DNA from: Mastigias papua
Lineage: Eukaryota > Cnidaria > Scyphozoa > Rhizostomeae > Mastigiidae
Assembly: GCA_964019165.1 (NCBI GenBank)
Contig: OZ025267.1
Span: 3,063,650-3,127,649, forward strand
DNA: 64,000 bases
Direction: 5' to 3'
This document shows positions 1 through 24,700 of this stretch, one piece after another. The notes under the pieces were generated by a model, which did not search any database, was not told the origin of the DNA, and saw only the letters and a program-made list of their open reading frames with translations. The position numbers and the translations under genes are program-made. Every line of letters starts with the position of its first letter. Positions within the stretch are counted from its first letter, which is position 1.

Positions 1-511
1 ATGACAGATAAGATATAAGCATAATGGAAATGTGCAAAGAAGTTAAACAACGGTACTTTGAGGAATGAGCGTCAACCAACACCTCCACAGTCCTATAGCT
101 ATATGGACAACCTTCAAGAAAACTGCGTGCGAACCAACATAAAGCATACTATGGCCTACAACTGTCACAGTCTGTATAGACAAATGGAACTTAAAACAAT
201 TGAAGCATCAAATGCACTAGTCACAGCTAGGCTAATAAAAACCAGATTAGATCAGTATGTCTCAAAACGTATCTAAGTCCTTATAGAGTAAATACTTGCG
301 CGATCCAAAATCTGATCAATCGATTTCTAATGTTGCACGAAGTTTTCTGACTCACTTCAATCCCTTCTTTCCTAACTTGAAATCTACTAGCGATAGAAAT
401 CGTCCCATTACCGTTATTAGTTATGGAATCAACGAATCAATCGCTAAAATTACAACCAATAAGCTGCATTTTCATTATCTTTTCCCATTACGAACTCCTA
501 AGGATACACAC

Positions 512-11930
<11,419 letters not shown>

Positions 11931-11932
11931 CT

Positions 11933-12300
11933 CTATTCATCACGATGATATGTAGATCTTACTGCTTCTGCATACTTCAAGCCTGTCCACTGACTGATTT
12001 TGTTAAACCAGGTTACCCTAGGTCTTCCTCTTACTCTTCTGCCATTCGCTTTTCCTTCCAGCAATGTACGTTGTAATGTGCTGTGCCCTACAAAGTGTCC
12101 AAAATATTTCAATTTCTTAATCTGAATACTTTCATATAAATCAATACTGTTGCCAACTTTGCAGTACACATGTTCATTCCTAACTTTGCATGTCCATGAA
12201 ATTCTCAGCATTCTCCAGTAGCACCAAATTTTGAGAGATTTCAATCTTTTACACATAAGCTTTGATATGGACCATGTTTCTGCTCCATATGTTTATGTAC
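11933..12300 (-). mobile_element. Non-LTR retrotransposon fragment (C-terminal ORF2)
   Basis: The minus-strand translation reads YGAETWSISK, then RMLRISW, KLKYFGH, LLEGKANGRR and RGRPRVTW. This is the usual C-terminal end of LINE ORF2 proteins found in many animal genomes. An in-frame stop lies just before YGAETW, and no reverse-transcriptase core is present, so it is a 5'-truncated dead copy. Confidence 0.85.
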
Positions 12301-12687
12301 TAAAACGTTGACTTGATCTATCGCATCCATCTTCCAGAGAACTTAGTAGCTGCTTAAAGAGAGAAGGCGTATCATCAGTTAATCCAGTTTACCTGTTAGC
12401 ATTCGTAATTCATAGATACTTTATGTGTCTTATTCTGAATTCTTAACGTGTAGGACTTGAGTAGATGATTTCAAGTATCATTTGAAGTTTATGATGGCAA
12501 AGCATATTGTTGACTTAAAGCACATTTAGACTATGGTTATCCGTCCGTTTTCCCATTACGTGCCTTGTGGGGCCTGGGCTGATCCCCCTGAGATCAGTGA
12601 TCGCCTGCAAATTGTTTTGAAAAGGTGATTGATTCGGATACAATCAATCCACTCTGCTGCCCCAACAGTTACTTATCAGAACTGCAG

Positions 12688-13145
12688 GGCCTCTTTTAGC
12701 ATACAAACTGGGGGGGGGGCAAACTCAACTTTGCCCCCCGAGTGAAGAGGTTTTTGACTACAGAAAAATATCCCTTTTTGTATAGGTTCTCAGCTATGTT
12801 GTCAAACAACTACTGCAGTCATCTTGTTGCAATGAATGGGGCCCTTCGAGTCTCATCGGCTAAAGAATGAACCACAATAACATTTTTGCAAAACATTAGG
12901 AAACTGTATAATACATGAACAGTGCGTTATTGTAACAATTACGAAACTAGAGATTTCATCTCCAAACGTTTTTACATCAAAACTTAACATTTATGAACAT
13001 TATTTCAATATATCACATGTATCAACCTTATTTCAAATTAGACTTTTTGTCCTAGTATCGCGTCCCTGTTTGAGAGTTTGCCCCCCAGTAAAAATCCCTT
13101 TTTGAGAGTTTGCCCCCCAGTAAAAATATGTTAAAAAAGGCTATG
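12688..13145. mobile_element. MITE nested in a SINE-like unit
   Basis: The 11-bp sequence CAGAACTGCAG occurs on both sides (12677-12687 and 13146-13156), so it looks like a target duplication splitting the host repeat. The ends are inverted repeats sharing CTTTTWRCATA and ACTGGGGGG then CAAACTC. The right end carries a 31-bp tandem duplication containing GAGAGTTTGCCCCCC. A 9-11-bp duplication would suit a Mutator-like element, but the family is not certain. Confidence 0.65.
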
Positions 13146-13305
13146 CAGAACTGCAGCCTGAAGCTGCTGTGCCTGACTTTCACTGAAGGGGCCCAGTTCG
13201 ACAGTTTGCCACAGGTCGTCAACATCTGCCCCAATTCTGAATCTCCGTGTGCCACCACGAGGAGGTCTCCAACCATAGGCTAGGCTAGCCATCATCATCA
13301 TCATC

Positions 13306-13351
<46 letters not shown>

Positions 13352-14066
13352 ACACCATCATGATCATCTGTCTGTCTGTCTATCTTTTCCCGTACGCCCC
13401 TTACGGGGCCTAGACTGACCCTGAGGTCAGTGTCGCCTTCAAATTGTTTAGAAGAGGTGATTGAGTCGGCTACACTCAATCCACTCTGTTACCCCAACAG
13501 CTACTTATCAGAACTGCAGCCTGAAGCTGCTGTGCCTGACTTTCACTGAAGGGGCCTGGTTGGACAGTTTGCCACAGGTCGTCAACATCTGCCCCAATTC
13601 TGAATCTCTGCGAAATGAATCACTATCAACTTAAGGGCAGTGTCTATCTGTGCCCGCTTGCCACCACGAGGAGGTCTCCAACCATGGGCTAGCATCATCA
13701 TCACCATCACCGTCATCATCATCACCATCATCATCATCAACATCATCATCTGTCTGTCTTTTCCTGTACGCCCCTTACGGGGCCTAGGCTGACCCTGAGG
13801 TCAGTGTCGCCTTCAAATTGTTTAGAAGAGGTGATTGAGTCGGCTACACTCAATCCACTCTGTTACCCCACCAGTTACTTATCAGAGCTGCAGCCTGAAG
13901 CTGCTGTGCCTGACTTTCACTGAAGGGGCCTGGTTGGACAGTTTGCCACAGGTCGTCAACATCTGCCCCAATTCTGAACCTTCGCGAAATGAATCACTAT
14001 CAACTTAAAGGCAGAGTCTCTCTGTGCCCGCTTGCCACCACAAGGAGGTCTCCAACCATGGGCTAG

Positions 14067-14173
<107 letters not shown>

Positions 14174-14261
14174 CATAATCATCATCATTACTATCATCAT
14201 TACCATCATTAACATTCAACACTTAACGAAAAAGTTGTTGATTCAATTCAAGAGTACATAA

Positions 14262-14517
14262 TAAATCCTCGAATTACCCCCCTGGAGACTTATTTGTTTT
14301 TGGCCCTATTTAGGTGGAGGTTTGGTCAAGGGGAGGGCTTACTCGAGGGGGACTTTAAAAATTATTTGACATATGTCGCATAGGAAGCTCAGTGCCAAAG
14401 GTCCTTTTGCCCATAATATTAAAGGAACAGTCTAGATTATTAATCAAAGTCTTCATCATCATCTGGGGGGCTTATTCGAGGGAGGGGGCTCAAGCGAGAG
14501 GCCAATTCGAGGATTTA
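14262..14517. mobile_element. MITE with TAAATCCTCGAATT termini
   Basis: Left end TAAATCCTCGAATT and right end AATTCGAGGATTTA are exact inverted repeats about 256 bp apart. The interior repeats GGGGCTTATTCGAGG-like blocks. A TA duplication is possible but not decisive, so the superfamily is unassigned. Confidence 0.65.
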
Positions 14518-15133
14518 CGGTCAGTATCACATGACAAAATCGGTTGATTGAGAAATATGCTTTGCAAAAATCAAAGAGGTATCTGAGCACGCTTGCTCAG
14601 CTGGGTATTCTAGAAGACTGCTCCTGATTTCGGTATTACACAATAAAAAAATTAATTTTTGATAAACATTAATCTGAACAAATTTTGGCATAAGGCTTTT
14701 AGAATGAAAATTACTTCAACTGCTATAACGATAATGAAATATTCGAATACTACATCTGAGGCAGTCTATCTATTGTATCTACCTTTATCAAATTAATCAG
14801 AAAAGCTCATAACATGCATTTCATTATGGTTTGAATTGGTCTCAAGATGAAACTTGAATGAGTATCTCTCTATCTTCTGGTAAAGGACTTTCTTAAGGCT
14901 CTTTAGTATTGGCTGCTCTTTACTATTGGCTCTTAATCAGAAATATAAGAGTAAATAGTAATTGCAAATACAAAGCATCCCAATCTGCATTTGTCTTTTA
15001 TACTAAGTAATGTCGGTAAAAGATGTTGGGTCTGCAACTATACCCCGAGAACGGAAAACAGAAAGGTTAAGTAGATAGAGAGATGAGATCAAATTTGTTG
15101 ATGTTAGACTTGAAGCAAGACAAGTTGTAGGAC

Positions 15134-15690
15134 TCAGGGAAGGAAATAGAAGGCAAGGCGTTCCGTAGTTAACAAGATCTTAGAATAAATAGTGATTTGT
15201 GGTATAAAGTTCGTGGATTTGGTAGCATAACTTAGAAAGGGCGTGATTAGGTAGAGCTTCTGGTGGTTCGAGAACGTTTCATTGGACCAGGAATAACACT
15301 CCTGATTTCCAGCTAGCAATGTCCATGAATGCATCGATAAAAAGGGGAAAAATTTGCAGCCAGACGACGACGAGAGAGAGACATGATTAGGTAGAGCTTC
15401 TGGTGGTTCGAGAACGTTTCATTGGACCAGGAATAAAGGTGTATTGATGAAGTTTGGATTAGTGACGAGGAGGATGACTTTTGACTGGAATCTCTCGAAT
15501 ACGGATAGAAGGGTTAGGACCACCAGCCCAAACATGGGAACAGTGCTCCAGAGAAGGGAAAAACTGGGGTTTATAGTCAACCGCTGAAAATATGGTCCAG
15601 ATTGTGTGAATATAGCGAAAAGTAAATCTCCCACCATTGAAAGTGAAATGTACCAATACACCTTTTCTCATGAAGTTAATTTTCTAGATT
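15134..15690 (-). mobile_element. Decayed non-LTR retrotransposon fragment
   Basis: Minus-strand frames contain PSLEHCSHVWAGGPN, then FQSKVILLVTNPNFINTPL, a match to the conserved C-terminal block of LINE reverse transcriptases (SLEYCS-VW-G-P, then IQ-KAIRLI). Further on, FIPQITIYSKILL resembles the following F-P-R/W-LP block. Several frameshifts separate the parts. A 53-bp exact duplication (15244-15296 and 15384-15436) lies inside it. Confidence 0.7.
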
Positions 15691-15699
15691 TCAAAAATG

Positions 15700-17460
15700 C
15701 ATTCGCAACTCTTCTATAGCTCACTTACCCATATGATGGAACACGTGACACGGCGAGTATCTGCTTTAAAGGGAACAGCAGCAAGCCTACCACTCAGAAC
15801 AAAGAACAGAAACAACAACTCATATGTTTTCTCAAGATCATTGCTTAGAAGGGAATCTGATGCTTAGTAATTTCAGGGGGATGGAATTAAACATTTAAGT
15901 GTCTAAATAGTTTAAAGTCCTTTCTCCATTAAAACTTGAGCAAATTCTCCCTCAGAGAACATTGACGATAATTTCCAAGTCTCTCAGAACGCTGGTCACT
16001 CTCCCTTCTCCTTCAGCAGTACCTTCTCCTTCTCCTTATAATCTGTACGTAATTATCGGTTTCTGTAAAGTACTTCTAACAATATAGGTTAAGTTTTCCA
16101 AAGGAGCTGTTGAAGCTCGAGATCTGTAATTATGCTTGCTTTAATACCTGATTCCTTGCGTAAAATGCTATCAATGAACTAATGAAAGACAGACTTTCAT
16201 GTACTCAGCATAAAGCCGGTCGGTATTCCTAGGGCAAGTATGCATACAAAAAACCAAAATGTAATGCTTTCTATTTTTTTGCATAATGACTCAATAGTTT
16301 GATAACAATTCATTAAACTATTCGAAAGACTCTTGACTATTTATTCCCAACATTAAACATATCCTGTGTGAATTAATTAATGTTTAGAGAAAGTAATGGG
16401 AATGATAATCCCACGACGCGAATTTCTACTTATTTTCTTTCTATTGCAATAGTGGCATTCATCCTAAATCTAAACAACATCGTCTGTAACGTTAAACAGT
16501 GATCATGGTGCACGCCATGACGCCATGACGAAGATCAAAGTAGGCAAGGAAATAATTTTCCTTCAAAGCAACTTCCATGTTTGAGAACAAGGCTTCCTTC
16601 TGATATCAGTGATACACATTCTTTTTAATTTACGTTTTTTGAGGAAGAGAGCAGGGGTCTAGACTCCCTCCCCCCCCCCTAGGACCCAACCCGTAGTTGC
16701 GTGCAGGTACCTTCATTAGCTAATTCTGCCCAGTACTTCAGCTATAAGCCTAGAAGCCTCGTTATATGAAGCAAATTGAATATATGTATAGAAGAGATCC
16801 CTTAGAGACACGTTTTGATTACTGCTTAATTTGCATTTCGATTTTTGCGTTAATAAGCACGTGATATGTTCATATTAGCTCATTAGTTGAGTTGTTCTTC
16901 TAGTTCAATGGCCGTGGGCGGCAGAAACGCAACGCCTGAATACAAATATTTGCACAAATCAAATATTATTTTATTAAGAAGACGGGTTTTTGTGACTATT
17001 GGAATTTACAATGTACCCTGTTCCCCTGGAAACAAGCCTCCGCCAGCAGGCCCACTTGATTGCCACCAGAAGCAGGCCCATGGGTATGCTGAAAGCCCAA
17101 ATTTTGTAATTCTCAGCTCACTGTGAATGAAAATGTTAACATATATGAAACCTCAGTTTTGTTTCATTCTTTTTAAAATATTCATTAATTAGAGTAGCTA
17201 CTTCAAACCCAATAAGAATTGAAATCAAGATAAGCCTATACGCTTGCTGAGTGGGCAAATTTTACTTTGACAATGCCCAAAAATAAAAACGTCCTCTAGC
17301 AAGTTCATGGGCTTGCATCTGGGGTACTAGAGCATAGAAATGTATCCATTATTTTATGTCTCAGAAAAATCCAGTCTTGAACTTTTTTAACGCTTTGAGC
17401 AGTCGAGCACCACTTTCAAAATTCATTCCTCTCTTCCATCCACCATATGATACATATGGG
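15700..17460. other. Intergenic, nothing recognised
   Basis: No supported gene or mobile element. There is a short C-tract near 16670. ORFs are short and do not resemble known proteins. Confidence 0.5.
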
Positions 17461-17469
17461 TTTCTTTTA

Positions 17470-17890
17470 ACATGCTGTTCTACCCAAAATGTGCAGGTCT
17501 AAAAGTCTGTGTGCAAAAAGAGATCTGTGCAGATTACACAAGTATATCAGGTTATGAGAGGTTCTAGCTAAAGTAGAATGTTGTCTATATATTTTTATTT
17601 CCAACAAGTATAGCAACAAAACATGCATACTTTCGATGCTTGCTCGTCAGGTGCATGTTGTTTATGCTTATGTGAATCAAGGACTACTCCTCATTAATTA
17701 TAGTTGCCACGAGAAAATGCACAGCTCTGAATTTCCTTAAAGATACTCTGGATACATAGGTATAGAACAATTTCCTATGGTTCGAAAAAGAGGAAACACT
17801 CCAAGCATACTGAAAAGCTTTTTTCATCCTACACTTTTCAGAGTATGAAATGTCGGATAAGGACCTAAAGGAAAGTTTCACATGGTATGA
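17470..17890. repeat. Dispersed repeat, copy A
   Basis: About 17475-17700 aligns with 21530-21745: both contain ATCTGTGCAG, TTTTTATTTCC, ATAGCAACAAAACAT, CTCGTCA and GGACTA(C/T)TCCTCA. About 17780-17880 aligns with 33540-33620: both contain CGAAAAAG, GCATACTGAAA, GCTTTTTTC and CAGAGTATGAAA. The three copies are parts of one repeat family with no coding capacity seen. Confidence 0.65.
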
Positions 17891-17899
17891 TAAAAATTG

Positions 17900-20800
17900 C
17901 GTCCAGTTCACCGTATGGTCGCCAATGGGCAACTATTCACCATTGTTTAATAGAATAATTTATGCCTAAAATTGCTAGATTGTTTATCTAACCTTGGAAG
18001 TTTGGCTGCCAAATGCTATGGTCCCGTCAGGCTGCTGTAAAGCGCTGCTAGGGATGCAAAAGTCATAGCACATTGTGCCTTGTATACGCATAGTTTACTT
18101 CAAAGACGTTACATAAGGGAGTAGAGTTTGAGAACAAACGGAATGATGAGAAGTTTTTTTTCTCTTTATCCCAAAATGTTGCCATGCACGTTTTCTTTAT
18201 GAGAAAACCACTTTTTTGGTCTGAGTCTCAATTTTCTTCACTCTTCCCGTATTGAAACATTTTCTTAAGATTTCCTTTAGCTGTTACTGGAGTCAACTGG
18301 ATGAAAGATGTTACCGTTATTTGTTATAAAAAGTTTGATCTTTAACCAAGATTAACCAAGATTATCAAAGAAAAGTTTCGATGTTTGTAAAGGAGCTTAC
18401 AAATAATGAGCTAATACCAATGTCTGGCAAGTAAAAAAGGGGAACTTTGTAACCTGAGCCTCGTAATATTTTTAACATTTTCTTAATATTATGGCCTGTT
18501 GAGCCTTATCTTCTTATAAGCCTTTTTCTAATAGAAAGGCGTGTATATCTGTACAGCATCATCAGGTTATTGTAGTGAGCTAAAAAGTATTTTTTAAGCT
18601 TTGAAACAGTTATCAGATATATAACGATGACGTTTCTTCTGTTCATTAATTTTGAAATTGAAATATACTAATTTTAATTGCATTCAAACAATCTATAATC
18701 TTCTAACCTTAGAATTGAGAACTATGAAATGCCTATCTGATTTCCATGAAATTCTCAAAGTCCCCTCTCTTTTCCTATTAACAAGGATTTGTAGTCAAGG
18801 AAATCTCCTTCGTGGTGGAAGCCCTGGTATTAACATCTCTGTTGCATGTTTACCTTCTTATAACTACATGCTCCGACTCTGATCCTGTGTGCACTATAAA
18901 CAGGGGCTCTAGTGTAATAACTAGAATTTAAAGACTAATAAAATGTTCTCACATTGCATATTTGGAATTTGTGAGTTAAAAGATGACGTTCTTTTCATAT
19001 GCTACTCCATAAGGGTGCTTTCTCTTTCCCCTGCTATTCCCTTGTCCAAAAGTCCTTGAAGTATGATGACATGTTTGTGGTTGGCGTAAAGAATTAATCT
19101 CTAGTATTTCCAATGCATGGCATAGATTTAGTTTACTCTAAGCCAGAACTCATTAGACCAAAGATCAACTTGCTAATCATCCATTTTATTGAACCACATT
19201 ACTGCCGACAAGGACTCCTTTAAACCGAATTGAAAACAGCTTATTATGACCTTACAAGAGAAAAGATCCATTTGATCTCTAATCAAGGTCATTCCTTGCA
19301 AATTTCAACTTGCATTCATTTAAATCTGTACAAATTTTACTCTGGTTATAGCTTTTCTCTTCCCGCAAAAGTTGTTGTTTAAGAGATCAGGAAGAATTAA
19401 GAAAGTCACCGTATAGATACGCGAAGAATTGAAGCCATAAGTTTCACACCAGTGTCCCTATGGCGTTATGTCAAATACGTTCTTAGCTATCAACATAACA
19501 ACACAGCATCACATGAAATTGTCAATGGATGGCAATATGTAACCTCGATATAATGTGATTTGTTAAGCGTATCTTGTTGCAAGTCAGCTTTAGGTCATCT
19601 ATTCATTCATTCATCCATACATTCATTCATTACAGGTTGGGCCCATTTGTATGCAGGTCTCGGCTTAAAATAAAAGCCGATATGATTCATTTTGTGGAGC
19701 TATGAAATCGAAACAGTGGACCTGTGAGTGGGGAAAATTTTAATTAGCTTAACTGTGCATATAGGGTACTGTTTATTGAATGTAAGTCATCAAAACTAAC
19801 ACAAGTTAACAGACACGTACAGCCATGATAAGTACTAAGTTTATTACCTCTTTAATGAGAGATTCATTATTTTATTTTTATAAAGCTTGATTACTTTTAG
19901 TTTCAACCACGTCTATCGAGTACTTCGAAAGAAAATCCACCAATTTTAAATAAACATATTGGTATCCAAACTTTCCTTAAATCTATGCTCTTATGTAGAT
20001 AAATGACTAGTGCACTAACCACACTATAAAAGTTAATTCTCAATAAAATATTTAAATGAAACATTATGATGGTACACCATGGTTCGTTCAGTTTCGTGGG
20101 AAGAAAGTGCCAGAAAAGTTAAGACCGGATTATCTGTTGCGATTTAAAGGGTTCAAAACGTTGTCGCAAACAGTCCCTGTTCGCAACTTTTCCTTTCGAT
20201 AGTTGCATGTATAGATGGCGGATTAACTTGAGAGGCATGGGATCTTTTGACATTGTCACTACTGGGGCACAGGCACACATTTCAGGATTTTGGCACATTA
20301 GCTTGGACCCTTTTGCAGAAACTTTTGGTTATCAAAATTGGAAATGGCTACAAGTCAGTCAATCTGTGGACTGAACACAAGAGCAAGGACCTATCGAATA
20401 GGTTCCCTTCGCTCTAAATGGAATATGGTCCTCATCTGGGTTTGGCCCACTAGTTAGATTTCCTTAAAAGATATCCTGTTAATAGGTTAAAATGCAGTAA
20501 ACGTTATCCTCTCTCTCACTCTCTCTCTTTCTCTCTCGTGACTAAGTTTGTTTATTTTACAATTTTACAGTTTATCAAAGCATCACACTAAAAACTTTAC
20601 AGTATTATTGCTGCAGCTGTAGGCTTAACCCCTTAAGTATGAAGCCAACTAACTTTGGCATTGAGTTAATCCTACAATCATAAATTGATCGTCAGCTGTC
20701 TCTTCAGAATTACAGGTAGCATTCATAGTTCAAATTAAGGTGTAAATATTGACTTGAAAAATGAGTTGCACAGTATAGTACGGCTGGCAAGCAAAATGTT

Positions 20801-21520
20801 AATTGCTTGTAGAATATCACCACACGAGGAGTTGTTCTCAGCTGGATATTTTGACTTTTCTTGAAGCTGGAAAATGGTAATTGGAGTTGGAAATTAAAAG
20901 AGATTGATTGAAAGTATCGCAGAATCAAAATATGGAACAGCCTAGGTACTGAAGCCACATTGGCATCATCATTGAGCCAATTCAAAAACAGTCATTTGAA
21001 AGTCGGAATGGGCATCAGAGAACTACTTTCTTTTTTTTCTAAATGAAAAAAGCAACAAAACTCTTTTCCTCTCTACGTTATATATTTTTAACTATTTAAT
21101 TTATTACCATTTGGAATATCTTTAAAATTTTTACTTTGTATTGCAGTATTTTAAATGGAGGGCCCCTTGAAAATCAGCCTTTGCTGAAGGGAAGCCCTCC
21201 TTCAAGAATTGAAATGAAATGAAATGAAATGAAATGAAATGAAATGGAATAAAAAATACTCTCTGGATGCAAACTAAACGAAAATTTAGTAAAAATTCCT
21301 TCATCAAGTCAATTTTGCCCCTCACATAGAAAAGCCTTCCCTGCATACCACAATTCTTTCAAATAGCAATGCATCTCAGTCAGATATCGTGAACCAGAGC
21401 GAGATAACGAAAATTCGCTAATTTATCGAAACTGGCAACTCCCCGAAAGTTTATTGTTCTTGGTTGAAGCAGACGATCAAAGCGAAAAAGCTTCTTCGTC
21501 CTGACACAGTGTTTTTCTAT
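17900..21520. other. Intergenic with short microsatellites
   Basis: No gene recognised. Contains a CATT-repeat tract (19601-19633), a CT-rich tract (20510-20538) and a GAAAT pentanucleotide array (21208-21246). Confidence 0.5.
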
Positions 21521-21529
21521 AACGTGCAG

Positions 21530-21750
21530 TTCTACACAAAATGCGCAGTTCTTACAATTTTGGGGCAGTTCTGGAGAGAAATCTGTGCAGGTTGATTGAA
21601 AGATTCCTGTTAAAGTGGAATATTCTAAATGCATTTTTATTTCCCGTATGAATAGCAACAAAACATTTGTATTTTCAGTGCCTACTCGTCATGTGCAGTT
21701 TGTTTCTGCTTTATGAGAATGAAGGACTATTCCTCAATATACAAGTCTAA
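21530..21750. repeat. Dispersed repeat, copy B
   Basis: Diverged copy of the left part of the repeat at 17470-17890, in the same orientation. Just upstream, AAAAAGCTTCTTCGTCCTGAC resembles the hairpin part seen at 33570-33614. Confidence 0.6.
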
Positions 21751-21759
21751 ATTTCTAAA

Positions 21760-24700
21760 AATGCTGCATTCAGTGATTGGACCAAGTAAACACGCTTGCA
21801 AAGCTTTACTGTATGGTAAAAGTCATGCAAAATAAATCTATTAATAATTCACTATATATCAGCACTAAAGCAATCCACACGACCTGTGCTACGATTCTAA
21901 AATGGATTCGATTATCCATGTGCTAGTGTCCTAATTGTCAGTCGATATGTTTCCCACACGACAAGTGCTACAAAAAGGTGTATCAGCGAATTATCAAATC
22001 ACACATCTACAAATGGCTTAAACAATATGTTTGTCAATAATGTTTCCCAATCCTGAATAGGTTATCCAGTAAGAACTATAGCTAGTATCTAGACCCATGT
22101 AATGTTTGGCTGTAATCTCATCAAAGCTGAGAAACAGTTAATATCAGTTAATCATTACAGTTAACATTCGATAGGTCGAATGTCCGAACTCGAACATTCG
22201 GTACCTGGAACGAACTTCAGCTCATATTGAAATAATGCCTGCTCGACAACTCGAGCTCGAACATCCTATAAATTAAACAAATGTCGATTTCCCACGGCAA
22301 TCCAAGATGTTGAATATCGACTGTGCTGGAAAATAATTCGGCCAACGATATCCTTTCTCATAAGTTCTTAATTTCAATAAGCTATCATTTCCTATGATAC
22401 TAACTTACTTTAATTTGGTAAAAGTTACCATCCATTTAAATGATACTCCTCTCTCGATGAGTTTAATAAACTTTTAAATAAATAGTTGATTATATTTGAT
22501 TAACAATTTGAAATACGCTCTAAGTCATAAAAGCCGCTGACCAGCATTTACAAATACTGTACAGCGCTGTTGAGAAATCGTAACTAAACGAAGAAGGACA
22601 AATCAGATAGTCTAATAATAGTCATACGTAATGTACTGTAGTTTGTAAGCTGACATAGCGCAAAACTCTAAGACTTATTTAAAAGCTAATTGCCTACTGA
22701 CATGACTACAAATTGATTCAAATGTTTTCAATGGGTCTTTTGTAATTGTTGCCAAGAATGTAACAAAATTCTACAACCAGAGACAATAAAATCACCTGCA
22801 AGTCACCTTCCGTCCTCTTAAACAACATGTAAAAGTGGTATTTCATTTCTGCTTTATCTGCATAGAAATCGAGAATAACATTCTAAGAATCATCCAGTCA
22901 AAATATTGAGTGTGCTGCTCGTATAGCTTCACTTTTGATTCCTTATATGCAAACGTAAATACTATGTTGATATTTCTGCGACGTCTTGAAGATCTCCTAC
23001 CATTTTCATATCTTTGTTTGCTTTAAATTTGCTGCTTATTTTTAGCGTAGTAGATGTTTTAACGTCACAGTAAAAATTTCAATTGATTGCCACCATCACC
23101 ACCAAAATCACCACCATTACCATTTACCAGTATCATCGCCATTATCATCACCATGACGTCATAACCAGCTTCATTATCATCATCGTGACATCATCGTCAT
23201 GGTCAGTATCATCATCACTATTACCCTACGTAAAGGAAACTCAGAGAGCATACAAATGTCTAAAGAGAGTCTATACCTAAACAAGGTAAAGGCTCCATGT
23301 TAAGTAACAAACCTCGGATATTTACATATGAATTCAGGTGTATTTGCTCTCTTCAATCTATAAACCAAACTGTTTCGCTTCTAAAGCGCTGAACAATTCT
23401 TCGTCATAAATTCTATAACCCCAAAATGTGCTATTCATTTTCAATACCAACAGGTTGCTCAATGAATGTAGGCAACCGCATCAAATGAGATACCAACTAG
23501 ATAAATCATACAATACCTTTAAGGATGCAGTATTAACCAGAGGAATAGCAAAGCGCTCATCAGCTATATCAACACGATCAACAGAGTCTCTTAGGTACAA
23601 ACAAGACATTTATCAGGTTCTAGCTGAAGAAGTAGGGAATTAAACACTGCACTAAGAAGCGGAATTACAATCTAGCAACCCATGAATTATGCTTTGTTAA
23701 GTGTCAGACAAAGAACTGTCTTAAATATGCTACAAAATGCATTTGCTCCTTCGTCAAATCCTAAGCTGTGTGTTCCTACAATCTCAATCATTTTCATGAA
23801 AGATATATTCGACAGATTTTTTGGGAACGTTGACCTGGTTTAGATAATTTTGCTTTATTGCGATTCTGAGAGCATCTGAGACCTTGAGGAATCATATCAT
23901 TGACAATAAACTTCTCAATGACACCACTGTGAACTGTTGGCGTGAATAGGGATAAGTACGCGAACAAATAGCAGCCAAGAAGCATTGAGCTCAGTCTATT
24001 TAAAAGTTGCTAGTTGACTCCAGTCCACCACAGAATCTAACGAATTGCTGTTCATGCACTGCAGGTAGACAAACTGTAAATAAAGTATACATTGGTGTGT
24101 TGCGTTGTTATTTCTCACACGTTTCCTCTCGCGTAAGTTCGCGTAATTGCAGAAACCAAAACACAAGCTTTTTCAATTGTATGTAAGAGCAAGGAATTAG
24201 CAGGCGCTGAAAGTTATGGACACCCTCTCAAGAGTGATAAGTACATCCAAATCCTTTGGTTTAGTATACAATATCTTAATAGCATTTTGCCATGATTTTT
24301 ACACGTTATCTTGAAGAATCACTGATCAATTATTTATCAACGGCGCGAGAGAGTACACATGGGATTGCCTTCTGTTTTTGCGGGTACTTCCAAGCTCTCA
24401 TAAGCAATTAAGGAAGGCTTTTGAACAGAATATTGAACTCTACTTACAAACATATTGTGCAGGTAATACGCATCGCTGTTGAATAGTATAGATATCTTGG
24501 GTCAGGCGGAAAGGATGACGAACATGCATCCAAGAATCACACAATTTGCTGCTCTGGTGATAAGCGTGATGAATTTGGGCTGTGTTCGAAATTCGATGCT
24601 TAGCGAGTGAGTTCAAATTCTCATTTTGATTTTTGCTGCAAGATTGTTGTTTATTTAAGATCAAAAGCAGGATCACATTTATAATTTGCTAATTTCTCAC

